Assembly: GCF_030689025.1 (NCBI RefSeq)
Contig: NZ_JAUYWA010000002.1
Span: 1 to 64,000 of the forward strand
From: Oceanobacter sp. 1_MG-2023
GTDB taxonomy: Bacteria; Pseudomonadota; Gammaproteobacteria; Pseudomonadales; Oceanobacteraceae
Direction of reading: 5' to 3'
DNA length: 64,000 nucleotides
Shown: positions 47,856 to 57,058 of the stretch, one piece after another
How the letters are laid out: each line of letters begins with the position of its first letter
How positions within the stretch are numbered: position 1 is the stretch's first letter
Notes under the pieces: model-generated
Told to the model about the DNA's origin: nothing
Seen by the model: only the letters and a program-made list of their open reading frames with translations
Database searches by the model: none
Program-made: the position numbers and the translations under genes

Positions 47856-48907
47856 AAAGATCCAGTCTTGCACTGGGTTTCCTCCTGGCAGCGTCGTCAA
47901 TTGCAGCTGCCGAGACTTCTCCATCATCTATTGACGACCCCGCTGTATTGCAAAATCTGCTGAGTTTGGTCGCAGATAAAGCCAAGGCTGATGCTGAGCT
48001 GGCGCCGGGAAACCCGGATGCTCTGAATGATCCAAGAGTGCTCGAAAAAATGCTGGGGGTGGTCGCTGAAAAGGCCAAAGCCGATGCCGAGCTGGCTCCA
48101 GGAAACCCGGATGCTCTGAACGACCCGAGAGTGCTAGAGAAGATGCTCTCCATGGTTCCTCAAAAAGAGCCGACCGAGGTATCCGCGTTTGATAACCCGG
48201 CCATGATGGAAACCATCCTGGCTCAGATGGCACAACTGAGCTCAGAGCAGAGCTATATGGCAGATGAAGTGCCGACTGATCCCAGCTCTGTTCTTAATGG
48301 GGCCAATATCATGCAAGGCATCTTGCCTCTCGCCGGTGTTGCCGCAACGCCACGAACGGCAGAGATATTTGAACCTATTCCCCGCACCTTCGATTTTTCT
48401 GATGGCATACCTGAGCAGACCATGCTGATCGGCATGTCCCTTGGGCAACAAACCTCCGCCGAATACGGTGACAGCCTGCTGTTTGGTGGCTCTATCCGTT
48501 ACCACCTGACCGATCGCCTGGATGCATTGGGTAATATCGAGCTTGGATTAACATCATTTGGTAATCCAACAATTGAAGATGACGATGGCAATGTTGACCT
48601 GAAAGAGCATTCATCTTTCCGCGCCATCACCGCCGGTCTGGGTTATTCCCTCCTCAAAGGTATTACCAGCCTCGATGGTGAAACATTCCTGCCATGGCAG
48701 CTGAATGTGGATGGCCTTATTGGTGAACAGTTCACAGGCAGCAGCCATGGTATGTACCTCGGTGTAGGGACATCGCTTCAGGTCATGATGGGCGACTACT
48801 GGATTGGTACCGAAACCCGTTACTACCACGTCGATGATGAAGTACTCAACCAAGAAGGTTCGCACCGAGGTCTGCAATGGAGCATAGCAGTCGGTTTTTA
48901 CTACTAA
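47837..48907 (+). CDS. Outer-membrane barrel protein with a 31-residue N-terminal repeat
   Basis: The signal peptide ends near residue 25 (SSIAAAE). Residues 34-64 and 65-95 are near-identical 31-residue repeats (DPxVLxxxLxxVAxKAKADAELAPGNPDALN), with a decaying third copy from 96. A helical linker follows, then a barrel domain (about 195-356) with YHLTDRLDALGNIELGLTSFG and the C terminus SIAVGFYY. It resembles the GltA/NfsA outer-membrane component in role and place; family membership is inferred. Overlaps both neighbours (19 and 31 bases). Confidence 0.75.
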   Translation: MENSFLKRSSLALGFLLAASSIAAAETSPSSIDDPAVLQNLLSLVADKAKADAELAPGNPDALNDPRVLEKMLGVVAEKAKADAELAPGNPDALNDPRVLEKMLSMVPQKEPTEVSAFDNPAMMETILAQMAQLSSEQSYMADEVPTDPSSVLNGANIMQGILPLAGVAATPRTAEIFEPIPRTFDFSDGIPEQTMLIGMSLGQQTSAEYGDSLLFGGSIRYHLTDRLDALGNIELGLTSFGNPTIEDDDGNVDLKEHSSFRAITAGLGYSLLKGITSLDGETFLPWQLNVDGLIGEQFTGSSHGMYLGVGTSLQVMMGDYWIGTETRYYHVDDEVLNQEGSHRGLQWSIAVGFYY

Positions 48908-49395
48908 TCCTGACAGCCCTGATCAGCAGTTTTTCGATAGCTGAAGCAGCTCCGAACAAACTGTCGATTGGCGATACGCTGACCGAGCTTGCGCTCCCTC
49001 CTGTAAAAGGTGGCTATGCGTTGAGCCTGGAAGAACAGCGCGGCAAGCCAGTCATGCTGATTTGGGTGGGTGCCTGTAAAGACTGCCAGAAAGCACTGGG
49101 ACACTACGAACGGCTGGCGCGTCAGTACAGCAAAGACGGACTGGTTACCTGGGTGATCTGGGATGCCAATGACCGTTTTGTAAAAGACGCACCCCGTACA
49201 CGTCTGCCGTTACTGGCATACGACCAGTCGCTCACCAGGGCATGGCAAATCAACCCTTTGCCTGCCGTTATGCTGGTCAGCCCGGACGGAACACTGGATT
49301 ACCTGTACGCAGGTAACCTTTTCAGAAATATGGAATTCACTCGTCGCGCCCTGAGTCACTGGTTATCTGTGGACGGCGTGGTACGTCAACGTTGA
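48877..49395 (+). CDS. Periplasmic thioredoxin-like protein in the cluster
   Basis: The 172-residue protein has a signal peptide (to about residue 24) and a TlpA/peroxiredoxin-like fold, with the active-site cysteines C67 and C70 in GACKDC and a cis-Pro segment INPLPAVMLVSPDG. It probably handles disulfides or reduced cysteines of a cluster protein. The TonB-like protein at 57555 has a Cys pair (C268, C288) in its periplasmic domain, a possible client. The ATG lies 31 bases inside the preceding gene. Confidence 0.8.
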   Translation: MEHSSRFLLLILTALISSFSIAEAAPNKLSIGDTLTELALPPVKGGYALSLEEQRGKPVMLIWVGACKDCQKALGHYERLARQYSKDGLVTWVIWDANDRFVKDAPRTRLPLLAYDQSLTRAWQINPLPAVMLVSPDGTLDYLYAGNLFRNMEFTRRALSHWLSVDGVVRQR

Positions 49396-49405
49396 TGAGG
49401 TGGTT

Positions 49406-49912
49406 ATGAAGTTTTTAGTTGCAGGGATGCTATGGTTCTTCGGTATATTCCAGGCCGTAGCTGCAACCCCGGAAGACATTCAGCTTGAAATCGATTCAGC
49501 CAAACGCTCGGTCGTTGAGTTGAGTAGTGAACTGTCAGCCATCGAAAAACAACTGATCAGCCCGATCAGTACCAAGACATCACTCTACCTGGCACTCAGT
49601 AACGGTAAATTCTTTACCCCCATGTCCATTACCATATCAGGGCATGGCATCTCGCCAATTAATTACTTGTATACAGAGAAAGAAGTTCAGGCCCTCAAGT
49701 TTGGTGCTGTCCAGCCTCTGACCGATCTTGAACTGGCACCAGGTAACCACCTGTTGAAAGTGGTCGTTCGTGGACGTGACGACAACAACCGTGTCCGCGA
49801 TCTGGTCTATGAAGGCGTTTTTCGTAAAGGTGGCAACCATCTCAAACTATTGCTTTCTATTACGGACGACACCGCCAAACGCAGCGCAGTTGCTACTCTG
49901 AAGGCTTGGTAA
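49406..49912 (+). CDS. Small secreted protein of the cluster, unknown family
   Basis: I recognise no family. From ATG 49406, preceded by GATGAGG, it has 168 residues (a GTG at 49400 is less likely). A signal peptide ends near AVAA. A short coiled coil follows (about 24-52, EDIQLEIDSAKRSVVELSSEL), then beta strands ending in AVATLKAW. The segment LTDLELAPGNHLLKVVVRGR looks like an Ig-like strand pair. Periplasmic location is likely. It lies 3 bases before the next gene. Confidence 0.7.
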   Translation: MKFLVAGMLWFFGIFQAVAATPEDIQLEIDSAKRSVVELSSELSAIEKQLISPISTKTSLYLALSNGKFFTPMSITISGHGISPINYLYTEKEVQALKFGAVQPLTDLELAPGNHLLKVVVRGRDDNNRVRDLVYEGVFRKGGNHLKLLLSITDDTAKRSAVATLKAW

Positions 49913-49915
49913 GTC

Positions 49916-51847
49916 ATGCAAAAGTCAGGATTACTCGCTCTGGCCGTAGCGGCTACCGCTTGGGTAAGCAGTACGGCCTGCGCACAGCCTACGGCGCCAG
50001 ACAACGGCCTTATATCCACACTGAGTGCCTCTGTTCCGGCACCCAAGACCCCGCTTGAGATATTGAATCATGAGCTGGGCAAACGCGTGTATTTTTTTCA
50101 TTATCTGACCAGCACACCGCTGGACGCCATAACCGACGATGATGCAGAACCCACGCTCTCAGATATGGATATCATGTACACCCTTCCAGCAGGCTTGTCA
50201 GAGTTGGGAATGGACTCTTATGCCAACGTCTTGCTTAACGACCCGGCTCTTGGCCTCTCTCCAGGAATGGGAAATACCTGGTTCATGCTGGCTCGTAACG
50301 CCTCCGACAGAAATGACTGGCTACAAGCCGGTCGGCTGATTGGTCGAGCCATGGCCAACGATGCCTTGCTAAACCCGACGGACACATCGGAAGCGGCATT
50401 TATTGCTGCCACCTCACATGCCAACCGCGATCAGATAACACAAGCCGAACAAGCGTTTGATTTGATTGACGAGGAGAGTGAATGGTACCGGTTTGCGGGT
50501 TACAACCTGATGCTGGCAAAAATGCGACTGGGCATCTCTTCCAAAGACTTACAGCAATGGGTTGGCGAGTTTCTTGTTGATGAAGCAGAAGACCAGCAAC
50601 AATCGGCACTGAATGACCGCTTTCGCCTGACAGCCGGCAAGTATGAATTACGCAACAAGCATTACGATGAGGCGATCAGTTACTTGCGGCTGGTCTCCAA
50701 AGACGGTCCTTATACCTCTGATGCGCTACTGCAATATGGCTGGGCACTATCAAAACGCTGGCAATACGACCAGGCCTTACAGCCATGGAGGGTCTTGCAA
50801 GAGCACTTTCCTTTACTCAACATTCATACACTCGAATCATTAATGGCGACCTCTTACGTTGCCGAGCTGATGAATGGCGGAGTGCCATCGTTGCCGGTTT
50901 ATGAATACACAGAAAAACGTATGACCGAAGCACTTGAGCAACTTGACCAGCTCAACAATATCGACACACTTTCCCAGTGGGTCAGCCATTGGGAAGAGCG
51001 GCAGTCCAGCGCTTCTGACAACATACTTAGCCCCGACCTCCAGGGGGTTGCCTCATCATCAACCAGTCGTCATCTCGAAGGTTTGCTGAGCACCAGTGCA
51101 TTCTTGCAAGAACAGCAACGTCTGATCGATATTCGCAGCATGCTTGGGTGGGTTCAGCAACAGCAGCAGCACCTGTCAATCGCAAGAGCCGACAAGCTCG
51201 CCAATCAGGCAATTTACCTGGAAGTGGTTGAATCTGATCATCTGGCCCAAGTAGCAGACAACACCAAACAGCTACAACAACAAATCATACAGATCAATCA
51301 TCAGATACAAGCGCACCGCAACCAACCGTTGGGGTTTGCAATACAACCTGAGCGGAACAGGCTGGATCAGTTGGAGGCCATTACCAATGAATCCAAAGAT
51401 GGCACCTCTATGGAACAGGATGTACAAACACAGGCAAGTATCCTGCAGGGCATCACGCTGTGGCAGCTGACCAAAGCCCAGCCTCAGCGGGCCTGGGCAC
51501 TCCAGAAACAGCAACTTGTTCTGGAACAGCAATATCAGGATCTGAATACTCAACTGACCAATATTAATGAGTTATTGGCACAGGCCGGCGCTTTTCATGC
51601 CAGATCAGAAGAGCACCTGGCAACGATCGATGCAGTATCGAACAAGCTCGGCGCACTGGAGCAGACACTAACAGCACTTCACACCAAACAGCAGCAGCAG
51701 GTTGTCACCGTTGCTCAGAGCCATATCGGCATGTTGAAAGACCGACTCAAGGATTATCTCGCGACTACCCGTTTGTCGATCGCACGACTTTACGATGGCG
51801 AGTTACGTCGCAACACCAACAGCGGAGGCCTGGGTGAATATGACTGA
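49916..51847 (+). CDS. Large periplasmic helical/TPR protein of the cluster
   Basis: The 643 residues have a signal peptide (to about residue 22-24, AWVSSTACAQ; a lipid-modified C22 is possible but the box is poor). Degenerate TPR-like helices span about 80-300. Long Gln/Leu-rich coiled coils follow (about 395-630), including a QQQQHL run. It overlaps the next gene by 8 bases. The position suits a GltC-like periplasmic TPR subunit that connects the outer-membrane barrels to the inner-membrane motor. The assignment is inference. Confidence 0.72.
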   Translation: MQKSGLLALAVAATAWVSSTACAQPTAPDNGLISTLSASVPAPKTPLEILNHELGKRVYFFHYLTSTPLDAITDDDAEPTLSDMDIMYTLPAGLSELGMDSYANVLLNDPALGLSPGMGNTWFMLARNASDRNDWLQAGRLIGRAMANDALLNPTDTSEAAFIAATSHANRDQITQAEQAFDLIDEESEWYRFAGYNLMLAKMRLGISSKDLQQWVGEFLVDEAEDQQQSALNDRFRLTAGKYELRNKHYDEAISYLRLVSKDGPYTSDALLQYGWALSKRWQYDQALQPWRVLQEHFPLLNIHTLESLMATSYVAELMNGGVPSLPVYEYTEKRMTEALEQLDQLNNIDTLSQWVSHWEERQSSASDNILSPDLQGVASSSTSRHLEGLLSTSAFLQEQQRLIDIRSMLGWVQQQQQHLSIARADKLANQAIYLEVVESDHLAQVADNTKQLQQQIIQINHQIQAHRNQPLGFAIQPERNRLDQLEAITNESKDGTSMEQDVQTQASILQGITLWQLTKAQPQRAWALQKQQLVLEQQYQDLNTQLTNINELLAQAGAFHARSEEHLATIDAVSNKLGALEQTLTALHTKQQQQVVTVAQSHIGMLKDRLKDYLATTRLSIARLYDGELRRNTNSGGLGEYD

Positions 51848-54671
51848 CCAGCGCTCACTGATATGGTCCTCTGTCGTCTCCTGTCTGCTTGTAACTGCTG
51901 GCTGTGCCCAGGTACAACCACACCAGGCTGGCACCATATCGGATCTCACATATTACGGATTGAAAGCACCATCCAATGAGCCACTGATCGTCACCAATGA
52001 AGACGTGGTGGCTCGTTATCGGGCTTATATTGAAGTAGCAGATCAACACCAGTACGAAGTGCTGGCTTCTCGACGCATTGCCGCACTGCGCTTGCATGAA
52101 CAAGAAGCTGCCTGGGCTGGTGATGATCTCCTTTCCGAGGAAGAGAAAGACGTTGATCCTGAAGAACTCGCTGCTTCTATTCGGGAATTTAAAGCCATCC
52201 TGGAAGAGCACCCTGATAGTGAAGGCAATGACGAAATTCTCTACCAGCTGGCCAAAGCCTACAGCATAGCCATGCAGCCGGAAGACACAGCCGAGGCCTT
52301 CCAGCAATTGGCGGAACAATACCCGGATTCTATCTATTATCTGGATGCCGAATTCCGCCTCGGTGAATTACGCTATGCCATGAAAGACTATGTCGCAGCG
52401 GAACAATCATTTCGACGCCTGATTGAGTACGGCCGTACCGGCAACAAATACTACAGTAATGCAGGTTATATGCTGGGCTGGTCGCTGTTCAAACAGAGCC
52501 GTTACGATGACAGCCAGATTGCCTTTGCCCGTTTGCTGGATGAAGACTATCCGGACCAGAATAGTATTGATAACGCCACAGGTGCCAGTCTAGAGATCCT
52601 GAAAGACAGCATTTACACCATGGCCGTTACCTTCAGCTATGGCGGAGAGTGGGAAGAAATCGGTGAGTTTTTTGATGAGTATGGCCACCGCCATTACGAA
52701 TACCTGATTTACAACCGCCTGGCGGATTATTACTACGACCAAAAATATTATCAAAGTGGTGCATCTGCTCTGACCGCGTACATCGAACGCTATCCGGACA
52801 GCGAGCAGGCGCCACTGTATTTCCAACGCATGATTGAACAATATACCCTCGCGGGTTATCCGGTACTGCAACGGGAACGTGAAGCGGATTATATCGATCG
52901 CTTTGGTATCGACAGTGACTACTGGGCCAATCATGACGATGCCGTACGCGACACCATCCGTGAGCCACTTGCTGTCTACATTATGGATCTGGCCAAATTC
53001 AACCATGGCTGGGCGCAACAAACCGAGGGTGATGAAGAAAAAGCCGAACGCTACGCTGCAGCCGCCAAATGGTATGACGTTTATTTACGCAGTGTCCCAG
53101 ACGCAAAAGATGCACCGGAAGCTCACTTCCTGTTGGCAGAAATCGCCTATGAACTGGGTAATTATCAACAGGCTCGCGACCATTACCAGATCGTAGCCTA
53201 CGATTACCCTGATCATGAGCTGGCACCGGAAGCTGCTTACGCGACCGTTTTGGCATACAACAAATACCAGCCGGATGATGCTGAAGAAGCGACGGCATGG
53301 CGGCAGCAAAGTGCAGAAAACTCCATGCGCTTTGTACGCACATTCCCGGATCACGAAGAACGTGGCAAGGTGCTGGTCAGTACCTCTGAACTGTTTCTTG
53401 CTGACAAGAATTACGAAGAAGCACTGATTGTATCCCGTACGGCCTGGGATATTCAGGACAGCCTTGCGGACAACTATCGTTATGGTGCAGCACTGGTTCG
53501 CGGTCACGCCGCCTTTGAACTGGGCTATTACGAAGAAGCAGAAGAATCGCTTCAGGAAGCGTTGAAATATAGCGATATCGACCCTGATGTCCGCAATGAT
53601 ATTCGTGAAAAAGTCGCCGCCTCGATCTATAAGCAGGGTGAAAAAGCCCGTGAAGAAGGTAACTATGAACTGGCGGCTTCCAGCTGGAACCGTATCAGTG
53701 ACGTCACGCCAGGCAGCGAAAACTCCATTATTGCAGAATACGATGCCATCACCTTGCTGTTTGAAGTGGAAGATTATGCGGGCGCAGAAGAAGCGCTCAA
53801 CACATTCCAGAACAAGTATCCGGATCACAAACTCAGCCAGGATATTCCCAAAAAGCTGATTTTCACCTATGAGAAACAGGAGAAATGGTCAGCCGCAGCC
53901 AATGCTTTGGCGGATGTGTGGCGCACCAGCAAAGATGAGGAAGAACAGCGTATTGCAGCCTTCCAGGCCGGTGAATATTATGAGAAAGCTGGAGATATTG
54001 GCAGCGCCATTGTGATGTTCAAGCGCTATGCCAACAACTATTCCGAGCCTTTTGATCCGGCCATTGAGTCTCGCTACAAACTGGAACAACTGTACGGCAT
54101 GGAAAGCAGCGAAAAAGACGAAGAAAAACGCCGCTACTGGCTCGACAAGATTATCAGTCTGAATGCTGAAGCGGGTAACAAGCAAACAGAGCGGTCAAAA
54201 TACCTGGCTGCAGGGGCTTCCTACGAGCTGGCTGAATTCGCACGGGAAAAATACGTGAATCTGCCACTGACCCTGCCGCTGAACGAGAGTATTCCGGCCA
54301 AAAACAAGGCCATGCAAGAAGCCCAAGCCCTGTATACCCAGGCCGTGGCAATGGGAGTGCTTGAGTTCACGACCTCTTCGACCTACCGGATCGGTCAGCT
54401 GTACACTCAGCTGAGCAAGGCATTGTTAGAGTCTGAGCGACCCAAAGGCCTGGATGAACTGGAGCTGGAAGAGTACCAGTTCTTGCTGGAAGACCAGTCT
54501 TACCCCTTCGAGCAGGCTGCGATGGACGTTCATCTCAAGAACATCAACCGTACCTATGATGGTATTTATGATGAGTGGGTTAAAAAGAGCTTCGATGTCA
54601 TGGCTGACCTGGCACCGACCCAATACCGCAAGAAAGAAAAGGAATTGAGCTATGTTAGTGAGATTCGCTAG
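51840..54671 (+). CDS. Large TPR outer-membrane lipoprotein, GltD/NfsD-like
   Basis: The protein has 943 residues from ATG 51840. A lipobox Cys is at C22 (VTAGC); C15 (VVSC) is a second candidate. The rest is tandem TPR-like repeats from about 120 to 900, several with the pattern AxxxFxxxxxxYPDS or YPDH. They are interspersed with acidic helices, as in YfgC/BamD-like and Glt-type scaffolds. It probably spans the periplasm as the scaffold of the machine. It overlaps its neighbours by 8 and 20 bases, so expression is coupled. Confidence 0.8.
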   Translation: MTDQRSLIWSSVVSCLLVTAGCAQVQPHQAGTISDLTYYGLKAPSNEPLIVTNEDVVARYRAYIEVADQHQYEVLASRRIAALRLHEQEAAWAGDDLLSEEEKDVDPEELAASIREFKAILEEHPDSEGNDEILYQLAKAYSIAMQPEDTAEAFQQLAEQYPDSIYYLDAEFRLGELRYAMKDYVAAEQSFRRLIEYGRTGNKYYSNAGYMLGWSLFKQSRYDDSQIAFARLLDEDYPDQNSIDNATGASLEILKDSIYTMAVTFSYGGEWEEIGEFFDEYGHRHYEYLIYNRLADYYYDQKYYQSGASALTAYIERYPDSEQAPLYFQRMIEQYTLAGYPVLQREREADYIDRFGIDSDYWANHDDAVRDTIREPLAVYIMDLAKFNHGWAQQTEGDEEKAERYAAAAKWYDVYLRSVPDAKDAPEAHFLLAEIAYELGNYQQARDHYQIVAYDYPDHELAPEAAYATVLAYNKYQPDDAEEATAWRQQSAENSMRFVRTFPDHEERGKVLVSTSELFLADKNYEEALIVSRTAWDIQDSLADNYRYGAALVRGHAAFELGYYEEAEESLQEALKYSDIDPDVRNDIREKVAASIYKQGEKAREEGNYELAASSWNRISDVTPGSENSIIAEYDAITLLFEVEDYAGAEEALNTFQNKYPDHKLSQDIPKKLIFTYEKQEKWSAAANALADVWRTSKDEEEQRIAAFQAGEYYEKAGDIGSAIVMFKRYANNYSEPFDPAIESRYKLEQLYGMESSEKDEEKRRYWLDKIISLNAEAGNKQTERSKYLAAGASYELAEFAREKYVNLPLTLPLNESIPAKNKAMQEAQALYTQAVAMGVLEFTTSSTYRIGQLYTQLSKALLESERPKGLDELELEEYQFLLEDQSYPFEQAAMDVHLKNINRTYDGIYDEWVKKSFDVMADLAPTQYRKKEKELSYVSEIR

Positions 54672-55413
54672 TTTTCTCTTGGTGATGACGCTGGCAGGTT
54701 GTAGCTCGCTGATGAAGAGTGGCGACGAGGCCACCGAACCAGAACAGGAAACAACAGCAGAAGAAGAGACCGATGCCTCTGGGCAAGAAGACTCTGCAAA
54801 CGCAGGCCTTGATGCTGAAACCCTTGGTTTCTTCAAGCATGGTTTGTTGCTGCTCAAATCCCAGCGCTATGATCAGGCCCTGAAACACTGGACCATTATG
54901 TCGGAACGGACCCCGGACTACCCTGGTGTCTGGGTTAATCTTGGGCTGTCACAATATCAGACCGAGGATTTTGAAGGAGCTAAAGCCAGCATCGAGCAGG
55001 CTTTGGCTCTGGATAGTGAATTCTGTGCAGCATTTCAGGCCATGGGGCCAGTTGCACGGGAACTAGGTGATTTTACCTTGGCCGAGGAAAGCTACTCCAA
55101 AGCCATTCAGTGTTCTGCACCCAATCCCGATTTGCATTACAATCTCGGGATTTTGTATGACCTGTATATGAGGCAGTATGGCAAGGCGCTGCTGCAATAC
55201 CGGACAGCACAGCAGTTGAATACAGAGGAAGATCCACTGTTAAATATATGGATACAGGATCTTGCCAAACGGGTTCCCAGTACTCCAGTACCTGATACAG
55301 ATGCGGCAGCCACTGCAACAGAAGACTCGAACCCGCAAGCTGATGAAACATCCGATCAACCAGAAGAGCCGCAACCAACAGAGGCTGCTGTGGATTCGGA
55401 AGGAGACTCCTGA
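54652..55413 (+). CDS. TPR lipoprotein, GltE/AglT-like
   Basis: The 253-residue lipoprotein has a clear lipobox (LAGC, C17), an acidic linker (about 25-50, Glu/Asp-rich), three or four TPR units (about 55-200, with LGLSQYQTEDFEGAKAS and YNLGILYDLYMRQYGKAL) and an acidic, Pro/Glu-rich tail. Small outer-membrane TPR lipoproteins next to a large TPR scaffold occur in the Glt and Nfs machines. It overlaps the next gene by one base (TGATG). Confidence 0.78.
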   Translation: MLVRFASFLLVMTLAGCSSLMKSGDEATEPEQETTAEEETDASGQEDSANAGLDAETLGFFKHGLLLLKSQRYDQALKHWTIMSERTPDYPGVWVNLGLSQYQTEDFEGAKASIEQALALDSEFCAAFQAMGPVARELGDFTLAEESYSKAIQCSAPNPDLHYNLGILYDLYMRQYGKALLQYRTAQQLNTEEDPLLNIWIQDLAKRVPSTPVPDTDAAATATEDSNPQADETSDQPEEPQPTEAAVDSEGDS

Positions 55414-55709
55414 TGAAAATATGGTTATTCACTTTACTGGCTCTGATTACCCCGACAAGTGTTTTCGCAGCCGACGTCATTCAATTGGAAGGTATATCCA
55501 TTCTTGGTAATTCTGAAGACGCTGGCATGATGACGATTACTTCGTGGAGAGATACACCCGACGTGGAAATACCGTTCGAACCGCTCACTGGCTATGAAGA
55601 AGAACGCTTCGAGCCGTTACAACCGAAGCAGTTTCATCTTGAAGTGGAATATGCCAGGCGTTTCAGAGACGGTTTTGGTGATCAGGCAACGGAAAGGAAA
55701 GCGAACTAA
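55413..55709 (+). CDS. Small secreted protein of the cluster, unknown family
   Basis: A 98-residue protein with a signal peptide (to about residue 20, SVFAAD). The mature part starts VIQLEGISILGNSED and has the segment FHLEVEYARRFRDG. I recognise no family. Translation is coupled to the lipoprotein gene. It is the last gene before the only long gap (163 bases) in the cluster. Confidence 0.68.
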   Translation: MKIWLFTLLALITPTSVFAADVIQLEGISILGNSEDAGMMTITSWRDTPDVEIPFEPLTGYEEERFEPLQPKQFHLEVEYARRFRDGFGDQATERKAN

Positions 55710-55795
55710 CTAACACAAGGATCGCGAAGGCTGGAAAAAAATAAGTCATATCGACTGTTTTTATTGGCCGGTTGTCGATTAAATGCAATTTTCTT

Positions 55796-55817
55796 GCTGT
55801 TAAATACCGATAACAGC
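55796..55817. other. Inverted repeat in the 163-base gap of the cluster
   Basis: GCTGTTA (55796-55802) and TAACAGC (55811-55817) are perfect 7-bp arms 8 bases apart, in an AT-rich gap before the TolQ-like gene. It may be an operator or mRNA structure that sets the ratio of envelope proteins to motor proteins. No clear second promoter was found. Confidence 0.4.
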
Positions 55818-55872
55818 TTGGAAGATAACAGTAAAATACTATCTACCACGTAATAAATCTGGGGGAAATTCT

Positions 55873-56523
55873 ATGGATTCCATCGTACGTTTTTTTCAAG
55901 AAGGCGGCGTATTTATGTACCCGATTGGCTTCATCATGGCAGTAGGTGTTGCCATTGCACTGGAGCGTTTGATCTATTTGACAAGAGAAAAATCAAGTAA
56001 TCGCAAGACGTTTGATGAAATCCTGCCAATGCTTGAAAGCCGTGATATGCGTGCGGCTCTGAACTATGCCAATGAGTCCAGCACCAAACTGGGCGATATC
56101 TTCTCTGCTGCCATTGCTCGTATTCCTGGCAGCCAACGTCGCGAAGAAATCGAATATGCTCTTGAAGAAGGCTTGATGGAAGCTGTTCCACAGCTTGAAA
56201 AACGTACTCAATATGTTGCCACCATGGCAAACATTGCCACCCTGATGGGACTGCTGGGTACCATTATGGGTCTGATCGCGGCCTTTACCGCGGTTGCCAA
56301 CGCAGCTCCGGCAGAAAAAGCCACGCTGCTGTCACAAAGTATCTCGGTTGCGATGAACACCACCGCATTTGGTTTGATGGCTGCTATTCCGCTGCTGTTG
56401 CTGCATACCTACCTGCAAACCAAAACCAATGAAATTGTCGACAGCATTGAAATGGCCGGAGTGAAGTTCCTGAACATCATTACCGAGCGCAAGCAAGGTC
56501 AATCCACTACCGGCAACAAGTGA
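55873..56523 (+). CDS. TolQ/ExbB/MotA-type proton channel, AglR-like
   Basis: The 216 residues have three transmembrane helices (about 15-32, 117-140 and 160-180) and the cytoplasmic loop between the first two. The segment MANIATLMGLLGTIMGLIAAF is typical of TolQ/ExbB, as is TTAFGLMAAIPLL in the last helix. Such proteins form pentamers around an ExbD/TolR dimer and use the proton gradient. In Myxococcus the analogue is AglR. GGGGGAAA precedes the ATG. Confidence 0.92.
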   Translation: MDSIVRFFQEGGVFMYPIGFIMAVGVAIALERLIYLTREKSSNRKTFDEILPMLESRDMRAALNYANESSTKLGDIFSAAIARIPGSQRREEIEYALEEGLMEAVPQLEKRTQYVATMANIATLMGLLGTIMGLIAAFTAVANAAPAEKATLLSQSISVAMNTTAFGLMAAIPLLLLHTYLQTKTNEIVDSIEMAGVKFLNIITERKQGQSTTGNK

Positions 56524-56536
56524 GATGTAATTTCCA

Positions 56537-57058
56537 ATGAGACGCCAACGCAATCAAGAACAGGCGGAGCTCAACGTTACATCTTTTATGAACCTGATGA
56601 TCGTATTGGTACCAGTACTGCTGATGAACATGGTGTTCTCACAACTGGCCGTAATCGATCTCAAGTTGCCGGCGGGCGATCAGCCTACTGTTGTAGACCC
56701 AAAAGATGTGACGCTAGAGGTCATCATCCGCTCAGACAGCATACAAGTTTCTCATAGCTATCTGTTGCAGACGGTGGTGCACGCGACATTCCCGAAGGAA
56801 GAAGGCGCAAGCTATGACCTGGAAGGACTGTCAACCATCCTGCAAGAGATCAAAAAAGATCCTGTATTTGCTCAAAAAACCGACATCAGCCTGCTTCCTG
56901 AAGCAGGAATTGATTATCAGACTCTGGTATCAGTGATGGATGCGGTTCGTATATACCCTGCCGTTGTTGTAACGTCAGTGGTTGATGCAGCCCTGTTCCC
57001 TGATATTTCTCTGGGTGCAGCACCTGACCTGGCGACCACAACGGAGGTGACACAATGA
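56537..57058 (+). CDS. ExbD/TolR-like protein with Asn in place of the channel Asp (AglQ/AglS-like)
   Basis: The 173-residue protein has one transmembrane helix (about 15-38) and a periplasmic domain. In ExbD/TolR the helix starts with an Asp (the proton site; pattern F-x-D). Here the same place reads SFMNLMIVLV, with N19 (codon AAC at 56591). The rest is regular, with LKLPAGDQPTV after the helix and VSVMDAVRIYPAVVVTSV further on. It probably acts as a structural partner of the second ExbD-like protein at 57055, which keeps the Asp. Overlaps that gene by 4 bases. Confidence 0.88.
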   Translation: MRRQRNQEQAELNVTSFMNLMIVLVPVLLMNMVFSQLAVIDLKLPAGDQPTVVDPKDVTLEVIIRSDSIQVSHSYLLQTVVHATFPKEEGASYDLEGLSTILQEIKKDPVFAQKTDISLLPEAGIDYQTLVSVMDAVRIYPAVVVTSVVDAALFPDISLGAAPDLATTTEVTQ

